Assembly: GCF_013410775.1 (NCBI RefSeq)
Contig: NZ_JACCFH010000001.1
Location: 1,364,001 to 1,428,000 of the forward strand
Length of the DNA stretch: 64,000 nt
From: Sphaerotilus montanus
GTDB taxonomy: Bacteria > Pseudomonadota > Gammaproteobacteria > Burkholderiales > Burkholderiaceae_C
Direction: 5' to 3'
Notes under the pieces: model-generated
The model's input: only the letters and a program-made list of their open reading frames with translations
Told to the model about the DNA's origin: nothing
The model's database searches: none
Made by a program: the position numbers and the translations under genes
Shown: positions 1-9,500 of the stretch, piece by piece
Numbering within the stretch: position 1 is the stretch's first letter
Layout of the letters: each line of letters opens with the position of its first letter

Positions 1-121
1 GGGCGCAGCGGTGCGCGGCACTGGCGCCGTCGAACTCGCGCCAGGCCACCCAGACGCCGTGCAGGATGTGCACGACCACCCGGCCCAGGCGCCAGACCGC
101 CCGCAAGCGGCGCAGGAGCAT
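1..121 (-). CDS. Probable 1-acyl-glycerol-3-phosphate acyltransferase (N-terminus only)
   Basis: Only the first 40 codons are in the window; the rest lies beyond base 1. The ATG (119-121) shares its A with the TGA stop of the dihydroorotase-like gene (TGATG), so translation is probably coupled. The visible residues, beginning [20 protein letters not shown], form a basic start followed by a hydrophobic amphipathic stretch, as in the membrane-anchored N-termini of PlsC-type acyltransferases. From general knowledge an acyltransferase gene often follows this dihydroorotase-like gene in Burkholderiales. The catalytic HX4D box is outside the window, so the name rests on context and a short N-terminal resemblance. 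Confidence 0.55.
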   Translation of the reverse strand, partial: MLLRRLRAVWRLGRVVVHILHGVWVAWREFDGASAAHRCA

Positions 122-1428
122 CAGCGCGTCTCGTGGGCGACGGTGCCGGCCACGAGCGTGGTGCGCACGCGGCCAGGCAGCGCCATGCCGGTGTCGGCGA
201 AGGCGAAGGGTGTGTACTTGCCCTGGCTGAGCAGGGCATCCGGCGTGACCGGCCACAGCGCGTCCGGGTCGAACACGCAGACATCGGCCACGCCGCCCTC
301 GACCAGCCGGCCGGCACTCGACGACAGCGAGCCCAGCGCATCGCCCAGCACGCGCACCGGCTCGGAGGTGACCCGCGCCAGCGTCGCTGGCAGCGACAGG
401 CCCACGTCCGCACCCCACTTCAGCGCCATGCTCAGCAGCAGCTCCAGCCCGGTCGCGCCCGGCTCGGCCTCGGCGAAGGGCAGCGTCTTGGCGTCGCCCT
501 CGACCGGTGTGTGGTCGGAGACCAGCGCGTCGATCGTGCCGTCGGCCAGCGCAGCGCGCAGCGCGTCGCGGTCGCGGCCCTGGCGCAGCGGCGGCGTCAG
601 GCGCATCGCGGGGTTGAAGTAGCCGATGTCGATCTCGGTCAGGTGCAGCGAGTTGATGCTGACGTCGGCCGTCACCGGCAGGCCTTCGGCCTTGGCGCGG
701 CGCAGCAGCTCGACGCCCGCGGCGCTCGACAGCCGGCACAGGTGGACCCGCGCGCCCGTGGAGCGCATCAGCTCGAAGATGGTGTGCAACGCGATCGTCT
801 CGGCCGCCACCGGCACGCCGGACAGGCCCATGCGCGTGGCCACGCCACCGCTGGCCGCGACGCCCTTGCCGAGCCAGTAGTCCTGCGGGCGCAGCCAGAC
901 GGTGTAGCCATAGGTCGCGGCATAGAGCATGGCGCGTTGCAGCACCAGCGTGTCCCGGACCGCCACTTCCGCCTGCGAGAAGCCGACGCAGCCCGCCTCG
1001 GTCAGCTCGACCATCTCGGTCAGCGTCTCGCCCTTGAGGCCCCGGGTCAGCGCACCCAGCGGAAACAGCCGGCACAGGCTGAGCTTGCGGGCGCGGAACT
1101 TGAGCATCTCGACCAGGCCCGGCTCGTCGAGCGCCGGGTCGGTGTCGGGCGGGCAGACGAGGCTGGTCACGCCACCGGCGGCGGCGGCGTTCAGCTCGCT
1201 CTCCAGCATGCCCTTCTGCTCCTGGCCGGGCTCGCGCAGGCGCGCGGCCAGATCGACCAGACCGGGGGCGACCACACAGCCCTTGGCATCGAGCGTGCGG
1301 TTCGGGTGGAAATCGGTGGGCGTGCGGCCGATGCCGACGATGCGGCCGGCGGCGATGGCCACATCGGTGACCTCGTCGCGCCCGGAGGCCGGGTCGATCA
1401 CGCGGCCGTTCTTGATCAGGATCTTCAT
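121..1428 (-). CDS. pyrX: Noncatalytic dihydroorotase-like protein (PyrC'/PyrX), aspartate transcarbamoylase partner
   Basis: 435 residues with the amidohydrolase fold of class I dihydroorotases: N-terminal beta-sandwich start, then the segment that normally carries the D-x-H-x-H metal site. Here it reads [13 protein letters not shown], so both histidines are replaced (by A and R). The later TDHAPH-type motif is SDHTPV, keeping the aspartate but losing a histidine. In pseudomonads and relatives such an inactive homologue assembles with PyrB and stabilises the aspartate transcarbamoylase complex; that role is inferred here. Its start overlaps the pyrB stop by four bases (ATGA), which fits 1:1 subunit production. 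A true dihydroorotase should be encoded elsewhere. Automatic annotation would probably call it pyrC. Confidence 0.85.
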   Translation of the reverse strand: MKILIKNGRVIDPASGRDEVTDVAIAAGRIVGIGRTPTDFHPNRTLDAKGCVVAPGLVDLAARLREPGQEQKGMLESELNAAAAGGVTSLVCPPDTDPALDEPGLVEMLKFRARKLSLCRLFPLGALTRGLKGETLTEMVELTEAGCVGFSQAEVAVRDTLVLQRAMLYAATYGYTVWLRPQDYWLGKGVAASGGVATRMGLSGVPVAAETIALHTIFELMRSTGARVHLCRLSSAAGVELLRRAKAEGLPVTADVSINSLHLTEIDIGYFNPAMRLTPPLRQGRDRDALRAALADGTIDALVSDHTPVEGDAKTLPFAEAEPGATGLELLLSMALKWGADVGLSLPATLARVTSEPVRVLGDALGSLSSSAGRLVEGGVADVCVFDPDALWPVTPDALLSQGKYTPFAFADTGMALPGRVRTTLVAGTVAHETR

Positions 1429-2387
1429 GCCTCGTTCCCCGCAATGATGCTCATCACCGCCATGCGCACCGCGATGCCGAAGGTCACCTGCGGCAGGATC
1501 ACGCTGTGCTGCCCGTCGGCCACCGACGAGTCGATTTCCACGCCGCGGTTGATCGGGCCCGGGTGCATGACGATGCAGTCCGGCGCCGCCAGCGCGAGCT
1601 TCTCCTCGGTCAGGCCGTAGCTCTTGAAGAACTCGCCCGCGCTCGGCAGCATCGCGCCGCTCATGCGCTCGTTCTGCAGGCGCAGCATGATGATCACGTC
1701 GGCGTCCTTGATCCCTTCGGCCATGTCGTGGCAGACGCGCACGCCCATCTCGCGCAAGTCGCCGGGCACCAGCGTCTTCGGCCCGACGGCGCGGATCTCC
1801 GGCACGCCCAGCGTCGTCAGCGCATGGATGTCGGAGCGCGCCACACGCGAATGCACGATGTCACCGACGATGGCCACGCGCAGCTTGGTGAAGTCCTTCT
1901 TGTAGTGGCGGATCGTGTACATGTCGAGCAGCCCTTGCGTCGGGTGCGCGTGGCGGCCGTCGCCGGCGTTGACGACGTGGACATGCGGGGCGCAGTGCTG
2001 CGCGATCAGGTACGGGGCGCCCGACTCGCTGTGGCGGACCACGAACATGTCGGCGTGCATCGCGGACAGGTTGGCGATCGTGTCGAGCAGGCTCTCGCCC
2101 TTGGACGCGCTCGACTTGGCGATGTCCAGGTTGATCACGTCGGCGCTCAGGCGCTTGGCGGCGATCTCGAAGGTGGTGCGGGTGCGGGTCGAGTTCTCGA
2201 AGAACAGGTTGAACACCGACTTGCCGCGCAGCAGCGGCACCTTCTTCACCTCGCGGTCACTGACCGACAGGAAGGTGGACGCGGTGTCGAGGATGTGGTG
2301 CAGCACGGCCCGGGGCAGGCCTTCGATCGACAGCAGGTGGACCAGCTCGCCGTGCTTGTTGAGCTGGGGATTGCGGCGCGACAGCAT
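1425..2387 (-). CDS. pyrB: Aspartate carbamoyltransferase catalytic subunit
   Basis: 320 residues; condenses carbamoyl phosphate with L-aspartate to give carbamoyl aspartate, the first committed step of pyrimidine synthesis, in the cytoplasm. The carbamoyl-phosphate loop STRTRT is at residues 66-71, the HPTQ motif at 148-151, and HPGPINRG lies near the C-terminus. The gene is in frame with PyrR upstream (shared base at 2387, TGATG) and overlaps the dihydroorotase-like gene downstream by four bases. No regulatory PyrI follows, consistent with a class A enzyme built of PyrB and inactive PyrC'. Length is normal for the family. Confidence 0.97.
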   Translation of the reverse strand: MLSRRNPQLNKHGELVHLLSIEGLPRAVLHHILDTASTFLSVSDREVKKVPLLRGKSVFNLFFENSTRTRTTFEIAAKRLSADVINLDIAKSSASKGESLLDTIANLSAMHADMFVVRHSESGAPYLIAQHCAPHVHVVNAGDGRHAHPTQGLLDMYTIRHYKKDFTKLRVAIVGDIVHSRVARSDIHALTTLGVPEIRAVGPKTLVPGDLREMGVRVCHDMAEGIKDADVIIMLRLQNERMSGAMLPSAGEFFKSYGLTEEKLALAAPDCIVMHPGPINRGVEIDSSVADGQHSVILPQVTFGIAVRMAVMSIIAGNEA

Positions 2388-2887
2388 CAGCGGGTCTCCT
2401 GGACGGTGAAGCGGAAACGACCGGCATCGTCACGGTCCAGTGCCAGCTGCTGCGTGGCCGGCAGCGTCAGACGCGCCGCGGCAAACGCCGGCTGGATCGG
2501 CAGCTGGCGACCACCGCGGTCGACCAGCACCGCGAGCTGCACCGAGGCGGGGCGGCCGAAGTCGAACAGCTCGTTGATGACGGCGCGGATGGTGCGGCCG
2601 GTGTAGAGCACGTCGTCGATCAGCACGATCGGGCGACCATCGACGGAAAACGGCAGGTTCGTCGCGTCGGTGGTCGAGCCCAGGCCGCGCGAGCCGAAGT
2701 CGTCGCGGTGCATGGTGCTGGAGATCACGCCGTGCGGGGTGGCCAAGCCGAGGTCGCGCTGCAGCCTTTCGGCCAGCCAGGCCCCGCCCGACCACACGCC
2801 CACCAGCACCACATCGGGCACGATCAGGCCACGCACACCGGCCAGCAGCTCGGTGTAGAGCGCCTCGGCGTCAAGGTGCAGACTCAT
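2387..2887 (-). CDS. pyrR: PyrR: uracil phosphoribosyltransferase / pyrimidine regulator
   Basis: 166 residues from the ATG at 2885-2887 ([11 protein letters not shown]). The type I phosphoribosyltransferase PRPP loop [15 protein letters not shown] is present. In Firmicutes PyrR binds pyr mRNA and attenuates transcription; in Gram-negative pyrR-pyrB operons its regulatory role is less clear and it may act mainly as a phosphoribosyltransferase or transcriptional regulator. The ATG overlaps the ruvX stop by four bases (ATGA), which settles this start over longer upstream extensions of the frame. I see no obvious PyrR-binding leader hairpin upstream of the operon. Confidence 0.92.
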   Translation of the reverse strand: MSLHLDAEALYTELLAGVRGLIVPDVVLVGVWSGGAWLAERLQRDLGLATPHGVISSTMHRDDFGSRGLGSTTDATNLPFSVDGRPIVLIDDVLYTGRTIRAVINELFDFGRPASVQLAVLVDRGGRQLPIQPAFAAARLTLPATQQLALDRDDAGRFRFTVQETR

Positions 2888-3333
2888 CGGGATTCCTTTC
2901 GTTCTTGTTCGTCCAGGTATTGCGTGAGCAACAGGGCCGCCGCCGCCGCGTCGGCATCGCGCGCTCCATTGGCCAGCACCTCGGTGGTGCTGTAGCGCTC
3001 GTCGACCTCGAACACCGGCAGGCGGAAGCGCCCCTGCAGTTGGCGGGCGAAGCGCTGGGCGCGGCGGGTATTGTCGTGGGCAGCGCCGTCTGGATGGAAG
3101 GGCACGCCGACCACCAGCGCATCCGGCTGCCACTCCCGGATCAACGCGGCGATCTTCACGAAGCGCGCGTCGCCTTCGGCCGTGACCGTGGTCAGCGGCG
3201 TGCCGTGGCCGAGCAGGCGGTTGCCGCTGGCCACGCCGGTGCGCTTGAGCCCGTAATCGAAGGCGAGGAAGGTCTGGTGCGGGCGGGACGGCGGCAGCGG
3301 TGTGCGCGCGGGCGGAGTGTCCGCCGCGGTCAT
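2884..3333 (-). CDS. ruvX: Putative pre-16S rRNA nuclease YqgF / RuvX
   Basis: 149 residues from the ATG at 3331-3333. The RNase H-like fold of the YqgF family is recognisable from FLAFDYGLKRTGVA near the N-terminus (first catalytic Asp), the VVGVPFHPDG loop, and the ERYSTTEV segment with DADAAAAALLLTQYL near the C-terminus (last catalytic Asp). The E. coli homologue matures the 16S rRNA 5' end. The gene overlaps algH upstream and pyrR downstream by four bases each. The pairing algH-ruvX-pyrR-pyrB is a conserved proteobacterial gene order. Confidence 0.92.
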   Translation of the reverse strand: MTAADTPPARTPLPPSRPHQTFLAFDYGLKRTGVASGNRLLGHGTPLTTVTAEGDARFVKIAALIREWQPDALVVGVPFHPDGAAHDNTRRAQRFARQLQGRFRLPVFEVDERYSTTEVLANGARDADAAAAALLLTQYLDEQERKESR

Positions 3334-3911
3334 GCGTGTCCTGCGTCTTGCGACAGCATCGCCGGATCGACCCCCAGCAGCGCCAGCGCACGGTGGTAGC
3401 GCTGCTCGACGGGCGTATCGAAGATGACGGCGGGATCGGCGTCGACATTGAGCCAGCCGTTGCGCGCCATCTCGTCTTCGAGCTGCCCGGCGCCCCAGCC
3501 GGCATAGCCCAGCGTGATCAGCACCCGCTTCGGGCCTTCGCCGCCCGACAGCGCTTCGAGCACGTCGCGGCTGGTCGTCATCGCCAGTCCGCCGGGGACC
3601 GAGAGCGAGGAGGTGTAGGGCGCGTGGTCGTCGGCCTGGCGGTCGTGGAGCACGAAACCGCGTTCGGTCTGCACCGGGCCGCCGTAGTACACCGGTGTAT
3701 CGGCCAGGTCCGGGCGGTCGAGCGTCATGTCCACGCGCTCGAACAGGTTGCTGACCGTGATGTCGATCGGTTTGTTGATCACCAGGCCCAGCGCACCGCG
3801 TTCGGTGTGCTCGCACAGGTAGACGACCGAGCCGGCAAAGCTGTCGTCCGCCACGCCGGGCATGGCGATCAGGAACTGGTTGGTGAAGTTGATACGACCA
3901 AGGGCGGACAT
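3330..3911 (-). CDS. algH: YqgE/AlgH family protein (DUF179)
   Basis: 193 residues; the family hallmark is the N-terminal FTNQFLIAMPG followed by SVVYLCEHTERGALGLVINKP, both intact. The cellular role is unsettled: it was linked to alginate regulation in Pseudomonas, but structure does not show a DNA-binding protein. It is the first gene of the pyrimidine operon, and the promoter must lie in the 35-base gap (3912-3946) shared with the divergent photolyase gene or within the start of that gene. Its stop overlaps the ruvX start (ATGA). The identification as a family member is firm; the function is not. Confidence 0.93.
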   Translation of the reverse strand: MSALGRINFTNQFLIAMPGVADDSFAGSVVYLCEHTERGALGLVINKPIDITVSNLFERVDMTLDRPDLADTPVYYGGPVQTERGFVLHDRQADDHAPYTSSLSVPGGLAMTTSRDVLEALSGGEGPKRVLITLGYAGWGAGQLEDEMARNGWLNVDADPAVIFDTPVEQRYHRALALLGVDPAMLSQDAGHA

Positions 3912-3946
3912 GGCAGGGATTGTAGCGATCGCGCAAACTGGGCGGC

Positions 3947-5428
3947 ATGCACAGCCTGCTCCCGCCCCCTCCCCGCCTTGACCCCGTGGACCGCGCCCTG
4001 GTCTGGTTCCGCCGTGACCTGCGCCTCGACGACCATGCCGCGCTGCACCGCGCCCTGCGCCACGCGCGGCAGGTCTGGTGCGTCTTCGTCTTCGACACGA
4101 CCATCCTCGACAGCCTGCCCCGCGCAGACCGGCGTGTCGAGTTCATCTGGCACAGCGTGGAAGAACTCGACCGGCTGCTGCGCGAGCGCGGCGGCGGCCT
4201 GCTGGTGCGCCATGGCGATCCGCGCAGCGAGATCCCGGCGCTGGCGCGGGCGCTGCACGTGCAGGCCGTGCACGTCAACCGCGACTACGAGCCGGCCGCA
4301 GTCGCGCGCGACGCCAAGGTGCGCGGCGCGTTGGCGGAAGCCGGCATCTCCTTCCTGAGCTGGAAGGACCAGGTCGTCTTCGAGCACGAGGAAGTGATGA
4401 CCGCCGGGGGCACGCCCTTCTCGGTCTTCACGCCCTACAAGAACGCCTGGCTGAAGAAGCTCGATCCGTTCTACCTGAAGGCCTACCCGGTCGAGCGCCA
4501 CGCCCACGCGCTGGTTGCGCCACCCGCCGCGCTGGAGCGGGGGCTGCCGCGGCTGTCGGACCTGGATTTCCTGCCCACCGACATGGCCACCCGGCTGCAC
4601 CCGGGGGCCAGCGGCGGCGCGCACCTGCTGCTCGACTTCCTGGAGCGCATCGACCACTACGAGGACACCCGCAACTTCCCCGCCGTGAAAGGCCCGAGCT
4701 ACCTGAGCGTGCACCTGCGCTTCGGCACCGTCTCGATCCGCCAGCTGGCGCGGCTCGCGCACGAGCGCATGGTCGGCGGCTCGCGGGGGGCCGAGGTCTG
4801 GCTGTCCGAGCTGATCTGGCGCGATTTCTATTTCCAGATCCTGCACCACCACCCGCGCGTGGTCGGCCACTGCTTCAAGCCCGACTACGACGCCGTCAAA
4901 TGGGACCACGGCCACCACGCCGACGCCTTGTTCGCCGCCTGGTGCGAAGGCCGCACCGGCTACCCCCTCGTGGACGCCGCGATGCGCCAGCTCAACCAGA
5001 CCGGCTACATGCACAACCGGCTGCGCATGGTCGCAGCGAGTTTCCTCACGAAGCACCTCGGCATCGACTGGCGGCGCGGCGAAGCGTATTTCGCGCTGCA
5101 CCTCAACGACTTCGATCTGGCCGCCAACAACGGCGGCTGGCAATGGGCAGCCTCGACCGGCTGCGACGCGCAACCGTATTTCCGCATCTTCAATCCGATG
5201 ACGCAGAGCCGGAAGTTCGACCCGGCCGGGCGCTTCATCCGCCGCTATGTGCCGGAGATCGCCGGGCTGAACGACGACGAGATCCACGCGCCGTGGGAGG
5301 CCAAGCCGATGGAGCGGCTGGCGGCGGGGGTGGAACTGGGGAAGACCTATCCGGCGCCGGTGGTCGTGCATGAGGAGGCGCGGGCGAAGACGCTGGAGCG
5401 GTTCGACGCCCTCAAGAAAGCCCGCTGA
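3947..5428 (+). CDS. phrB: Deoxyribodipyrimidine photolyase (class I, cryptochrome/photolyase family)
   Basis: 493 residues. The N-terminal alpha/beta antenna domain starts at ALVWFRRDLRLDDHAAL (about residues 16-32); the C-terminal FAD-binding domain contains the ATGCDAQPYFRIFNP-type region (here STGCDAQPYFRIFNP) followed by QSRKFDPAGRFIRRYVPE, the strongest family signature. It repairs UV-induced cyclobutane pyrimidine dimers using blue light and FADH-. Length and motifs match active CPD photolyases such as E. coli PhrB. It is divergent from the algH operon, separated by 35 bases. A cryptochrome function cannot be excluded from sequence alone. Confidence 0.92.
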   Translation: MHSLLPPPPRLDPVDRALVWFRRDLRLDDHAALHRALRHARQVWCVFVFDTTILDSLPRADRRVEFIWHSVEELDRLLRERGGGLLVRHGDPRSEIPALARALHVQAVHVNRDYEPAAVARDAKVRGALAEAGISFLSWKDQVVFEHEEVMTAGGTPFSVFTPYKNAWLKKLDPFYLKAYPVERHAHALVAPPAALERGLPRLSDLDFLPTDMATRLHPGASGGAHLLLDFLERIDHYEDTRNFPAVKGPSYLSVHLRFGTVSIRQLARLAHERMVGGSRGAEVWLSELIWRDFYFQILHHHPRVVGHCFKPDYDAVKWDHGHHADALFAAWCEGRTGYPLVDAAMRQLNQTGYMHNRLRMVAASFLTKHLGIDWRRGEAYFALHLNDFDLAANNGGWQWAASTGCDAQPYFRIFNPMTQSRKFDPAGRFIRRYVPEIAGLNDDEIHAPWEAKPMERLAAGVELGKTYPAPVVVHEEARAKTLERFDALKKAR

Positions 5429-5452
5429 ACGCCGGAATCGGCCTGCGCAGGA

Positions 5453-6526
5453 TCAGAACAGCTCGATGTCCCCGCAGTGGCTCGTGTCCTCGATCAGCCC
5501 CTGCTCGACCAGCACCTCGTGGGAGTGGATCTGGTTCCGGCCATGGGTCTTGCCGTGGTAGACAGCCTTGTCGGCGCGGTCGAAGCAGGCCTGCGGCGTG
5601 TCACCGGGGCGCACGTCGCTGAAGCCGATACTGACGGTGACGCGGCCGATCGCCGGGAACGCGCAGCCCTCGATGGCCAGCCGGAAGCGCTCGAAGGCCT
5701 TGCGGGCGCCGGCCTCGTCGCGGGCGGTCAGCAGCACGACGAACTCCTCGCCACCGAAGCGGTAGAGCTGGTCGTCGAAGCGGAACACGCTGGTCATGAT
5801 GCGCGCCACCATGGACAGCACCTCGTCGCCGACGATGTGGCCGAAGCGGTCGTTGACGAGCTTGAAATGGTCGATGTCGACCACGCCCAGCCAGTGGCGG
5901 CGCACCACCGGGACGGCGCGGCGGTCCTGCGGATCGGAGGCTTCGTCGGGCACCCCGTAGATGCGCCGCGCCTCGGCGACCGTGGCCTGCATGAAGGCGG
6001 TGTCGAAGCGCTTGCGGTTGAGCAGCCGGGTCAGCGTGTCGCGCTCGCTGTAGTCGAGCAGGCCGAGCACGTTGCGGTGGCCCTGCAGCAGGCGCTCGGC
6101 GGCTTCCAGCGCGGGTGCGTCGAGCGGCTGCACGCTGTCGAGCTCGATCAGGCCCTCGATGTCGGTGTCGAGCAGCAGCGGCAGGCCGGTGTGCCAGCCG
6201 GAGGCATCGGCCTGCGGTCGCGCCACCACGGCCCGCGCGTCGGCACAGCGGACCAGATCCGGCAGCGCGTGCCACGGCACGGGAATGCGCGCCGCATCGC
6301 CGAGGTGCTCGACCGGGGCGGCACGGTCCTGGCCCTGGTGGTGCTCGCCACAGAGAACCCAGTGGCGCGGCTGGCCCGCCTCCCCCTTGACGCGCCAGAG
6401 CCGCACGCGGATCGCTGCGGTCCGCACGGCCAGTGCCGTGAGCAGCAGCGCGTCGACTTCGACCCGCTCGCGGCTCCGGGTCATCGCCAGCAGGGTATCG
6501 AGCAGATCAGGGGTGGTCGATGGCAT
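5453..6526 (-). CDS. Diguanylate cyclase (GGDEF) at the end of the pil chemosensory operon
   Basis: 357 residues, soluble. Residues 1-155 form a GAF-like or otherwise unassigned sensor segment with no membrane span. The GGDEF domain starts near SERDTLTRLLNRKRFD (160-175); the active-site loop is GGEEF (258-262) and an inhibitory RxxD motif (R249-D252) precedes it at the canonical five-residue spacing, so both synthesis and product inhibition of cyclic di-GMP are predicted. It starts 20 bases after the stop of the giant PilL/ChpA gene on the same strand, so it probably belongs to that operon. The C-terminus (SHCGDIELF) extends past the domain. Confidence 0.92.
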   Translation of the reverse strand: MPSTTPDLLDTLLAMTRSRERVEVDALLLTALAVRTAAIRVRLWRVKGEAGQPRHWVLCGEHHQGQDRAAPVEHLGDAARIPVPWHALPDLVRCADARAVVARPQADASGWHTGLPLLLDTDIEGLIELDSVQPLDAPALEAAERLLQGHRNVLGLLDYSERDTLTRLLNRKRFDTAFMQATVAEARRIYGVPDEASDPQDRRAVPVVRRHWLGVVDIDHFKLVNDRFGHIVGDEVLSMVARIMTSVFRFDDQLYRFGGEEFVVLLTARDEAGARKAFERFRLAIEGCAFPAIGRVTVSIGFSDVRPGDTPQACFDRADKAVYHGKTHGRNQIHSHEVLVEQGLIEDTSHCGDIELF

Positions 6527-6546
6527 GCGGAGTCGCCCTGGCTGGT

Positions 6547-9500
6547 TCAGGAAGAGGGGCCGGGCAAGGCCCCGGCGTGGGACGCGATCAGCCGCAGCAG
6601 CTCGTCCTCGCTGTAGGGCTTGCCGAGGTAGTGGCTGGCGCCGAGTTCGAGCGCCAGATCCCGGTGCTTGCTGGCGATGCGCGAGGTGATCATCACCACC
6701 GGCAACCCCGTCAGCGCACTGTCGCTGCGGATGTTGCGCAGCAGGTCGAAGCCGTCCATGCGCGGCATCTCGATGTCGGAGAGCACGACCACCGGCCGCT
6801 CGCCCGCCAGCAGGTCGAGCGCCTCCAGGCCGTCCTTGGCCAGCGCCACGCGGTAGCCTTCACGCTCCAGCAGGCGCTTGGTGATGCGGCGCACGGTGAG
6901 CGAGTCGTCCACCACCAGCACCAGCGGCGCCGGCCTGGCCAGCTCGACCGGCGCGGCATCGTCCGGGCCCTTCAGCGCGGCGACCTGCATCAGCCGCTGC
7001 GCCTGCACGCCGTAGACCGCCGCCAGCGCGACCGGGTTGTAGATCAGCGCCACCGCACCCGAGGCCAGCAGCGTCATGCCCGCCAGCCCCGGCACCCGCG
7101 CCAGCTGCGCGCCCAGGTTCTTCACCACCACTTCGTGGTTGCCAAGCACGTCGTCGACATGCAGCGCCACGCGCTGCTGCGCCGAGCGCACGATCACCAC
7201 CGGCAGCGTGCGCCCGCTCATCTCCAGGCTGCGGCCGGGGCTGTCGAGCAGCGCGCCGAGCCAGTAGAACGGCAGCGGCTGCCCGCCATAGAGGTAATGC
7301 CCCTCGTGGTAGGCCTGCTCGACCCGCTCGGCCGGCGTGCGCTGCACCAGTTCGATCAGGTTGGACGGCACGGCGATCGAGCGCGTGCCCGCGCGCAGGA
7401 TCACGACCTGCGTCACCACGGTCGTCAGCGGCAGCACCAGCTTGAAGCAGGTGCCGCGGCCGGTCTCGGAGCGGATCTCGATGCGCCCGCCCAGCGACTG
7501 CACGTCGGACTTGACCACGTCCATGCCGACCCCGCGCCCGGCCACCTCGGACAGCACGGCCGCCGTGGACAGGCCGGGGGCGAAGATCAGGTCCGTCAGC
7601 ACCGCATCCGCCACGACGACCCCGCCGGGGATCAGCCCCATCGCGACCGCGCGTTCGTGGATGCGGCCCAGGTCGAGCCCGGCACCGTCGTCGCGGAGTT
7701 CGACGCAGACCTCGTTGCCCTCCTGCACCAGCGACATCGTGATGCGGCCCACAGGATCCTTGCCCGCGGCGGCCCGCTGCTCGGGCGACTCGATGCCGTG
7801 GGTCACGCCGTTGCGCAGCAGGTGCTCGAACGCGGCGGTCATGCGGTCGAGCACGCCGCGATCGACCTCGACGCCACCACCGACGATGTCGAAACGCACC
7901 TGCTTGCCGACCTCCTTGGCCGCCAGCCGCACGACGCGGTAGAGCCGCTCGGACAGGCTCTCGAACTCGACCATGCGCGTGCGCAGCAGGTCGCCCTGCA
8001 GTTCGCGGGTCAGGCGGGCCTGGACGGCGAGTTCGTCTTCGGCGGTCTGCAGGGTGCGCTGCAGGGCGCTGCGCACGGTGGCCACGTCGTTGACCGACTC
8101 GGCCATCATCCGCGTCAGCTCCTGCAGCCGGGTGTAGCGATCGAGTTCGAGCGAGTCGAATTCCTGCGCCGCCGCGCGGGCGGCCTCGCGGCGCGATTCG
8201 AGCTGGGTGTCGGCCTGCAGCGTCACGTCGTGCAGCTGCCGGCTCAGGCGCTCCAGGTTGTCGGTCAGGTCACCCAGCGAGCTGCGGATGTGGCCGACTT
8301 CGGCATCCAGCCGCGAGCGGGTGATGCTGACCTCGCCGGCCAGGTTGACCAGCCGGTCCAGCAGCGCCGCGCGCACGCGCACCGGCTGCGGGTTGAGCAC
8401 GACACGCTCGGCCGGCGTGACCGGCACACCAGCCGGTGGCACGGTGAAGCGCGACCAGTCGATCGTGCCGGCAGTGTCGGCTGGCAGCGCCACCGGGGGA
8501 GCCGTCGCTGCGCGCTGGGCAGCGCCTGGTGCGGGAGGCGCGGGCACCCGCGTCTCGACCGCCAGCGGCCGGGGCGGCGCCAGCGTGGTCTGGGCCCAGG
8601 GAGCGACCACCACCGTGGACAGCGGTGTGGACTGGCGCTCGCGCAGCGCCTCGAAGGCGGCGAGCAGCGCATCGGCCCGCTGCGCCAGCACCGACAAGCC
8701 GGCAACCTGCGCCTCCACGCGCCCTGCCAGCAGCGCCTCGATCGCGGACTCGAACCGGTGCGCCAGCTCGCCCAGACGCATCGCGCCGGCCAGGCGGGCG
8801 CTGCCCTTGAAGGTGTGCAGCGTGCGCATGCACGCGGTCGGTGCACCGGCATGGCCGGGATTCTGCAGCCAGGCCACCACCTGCGACTCCAGCCGCGGCA
8901 GCAACTCCTGCGCCTCCTCGGAGAAGATCGGGAACAGGTCGGCATCGACCTGGTCGACCTGGTCGATGTCGGCATCGAAGGCATGGTCGAGCACGATCGT
9001 GGCGGCAGCGGTGGTCGTCACCGGCCCCGGGGCGGCGACGGGCGCAGCCAGCGGGATGGAGGCCGGGACCGGCGCGGGCGCCTCGGTGTCGAGGGACCCC
9101 GCGGTCCTGGTCAGACGCTGCTGGGCCGCCTGGCTCCAGGCCTGCAGCCGCTCGCTGACCAGCGGGGAGGCCACCTGCAGGAAACCGGCCGCGAACTGGT
9201 GGAGCAGACGGCGGACGTCATCGCTGGCCATCACGAACAGCTCCGCCTCGGACGGGTCGACCGGACCGACGGCCTGCAGCGCCAGCACCTGGTCCAGCGC
9301 ATGTTCCAGCGCGCGCGCCAGTTGCGCCAGTTCGGTGAAGCCGACGGTCGCCGAGTTGCCGGCCAGCGTGTGGGCCAGCGCCACGGCCTCCTCGCCAAGC
9401 GGACGCGGCAGCTCCATCGCCCACAGCGTGAGTTCGGTACCCAGGCGGCGCGAGACCTCGTCGGCCTCGTTGAGGTAGATGTTGAACAGCGGAATCTGCA

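Noticed and set aside
133-1620. Long plus-strand open frames opposite pyrX and pyrB
   Set aside because: They mirror confidently identified minus-strand genes, have Arg/His/Gln-rich low-complexity composition and show no protein motif; high GC makes such shadow frames common.
1425-3911. PyrR-controlled RNA attenuator
   Set aside because: No terminator/antiterminator pair was visible upstream of algH or inside the operon, and the genes overlap with no room for a leader.
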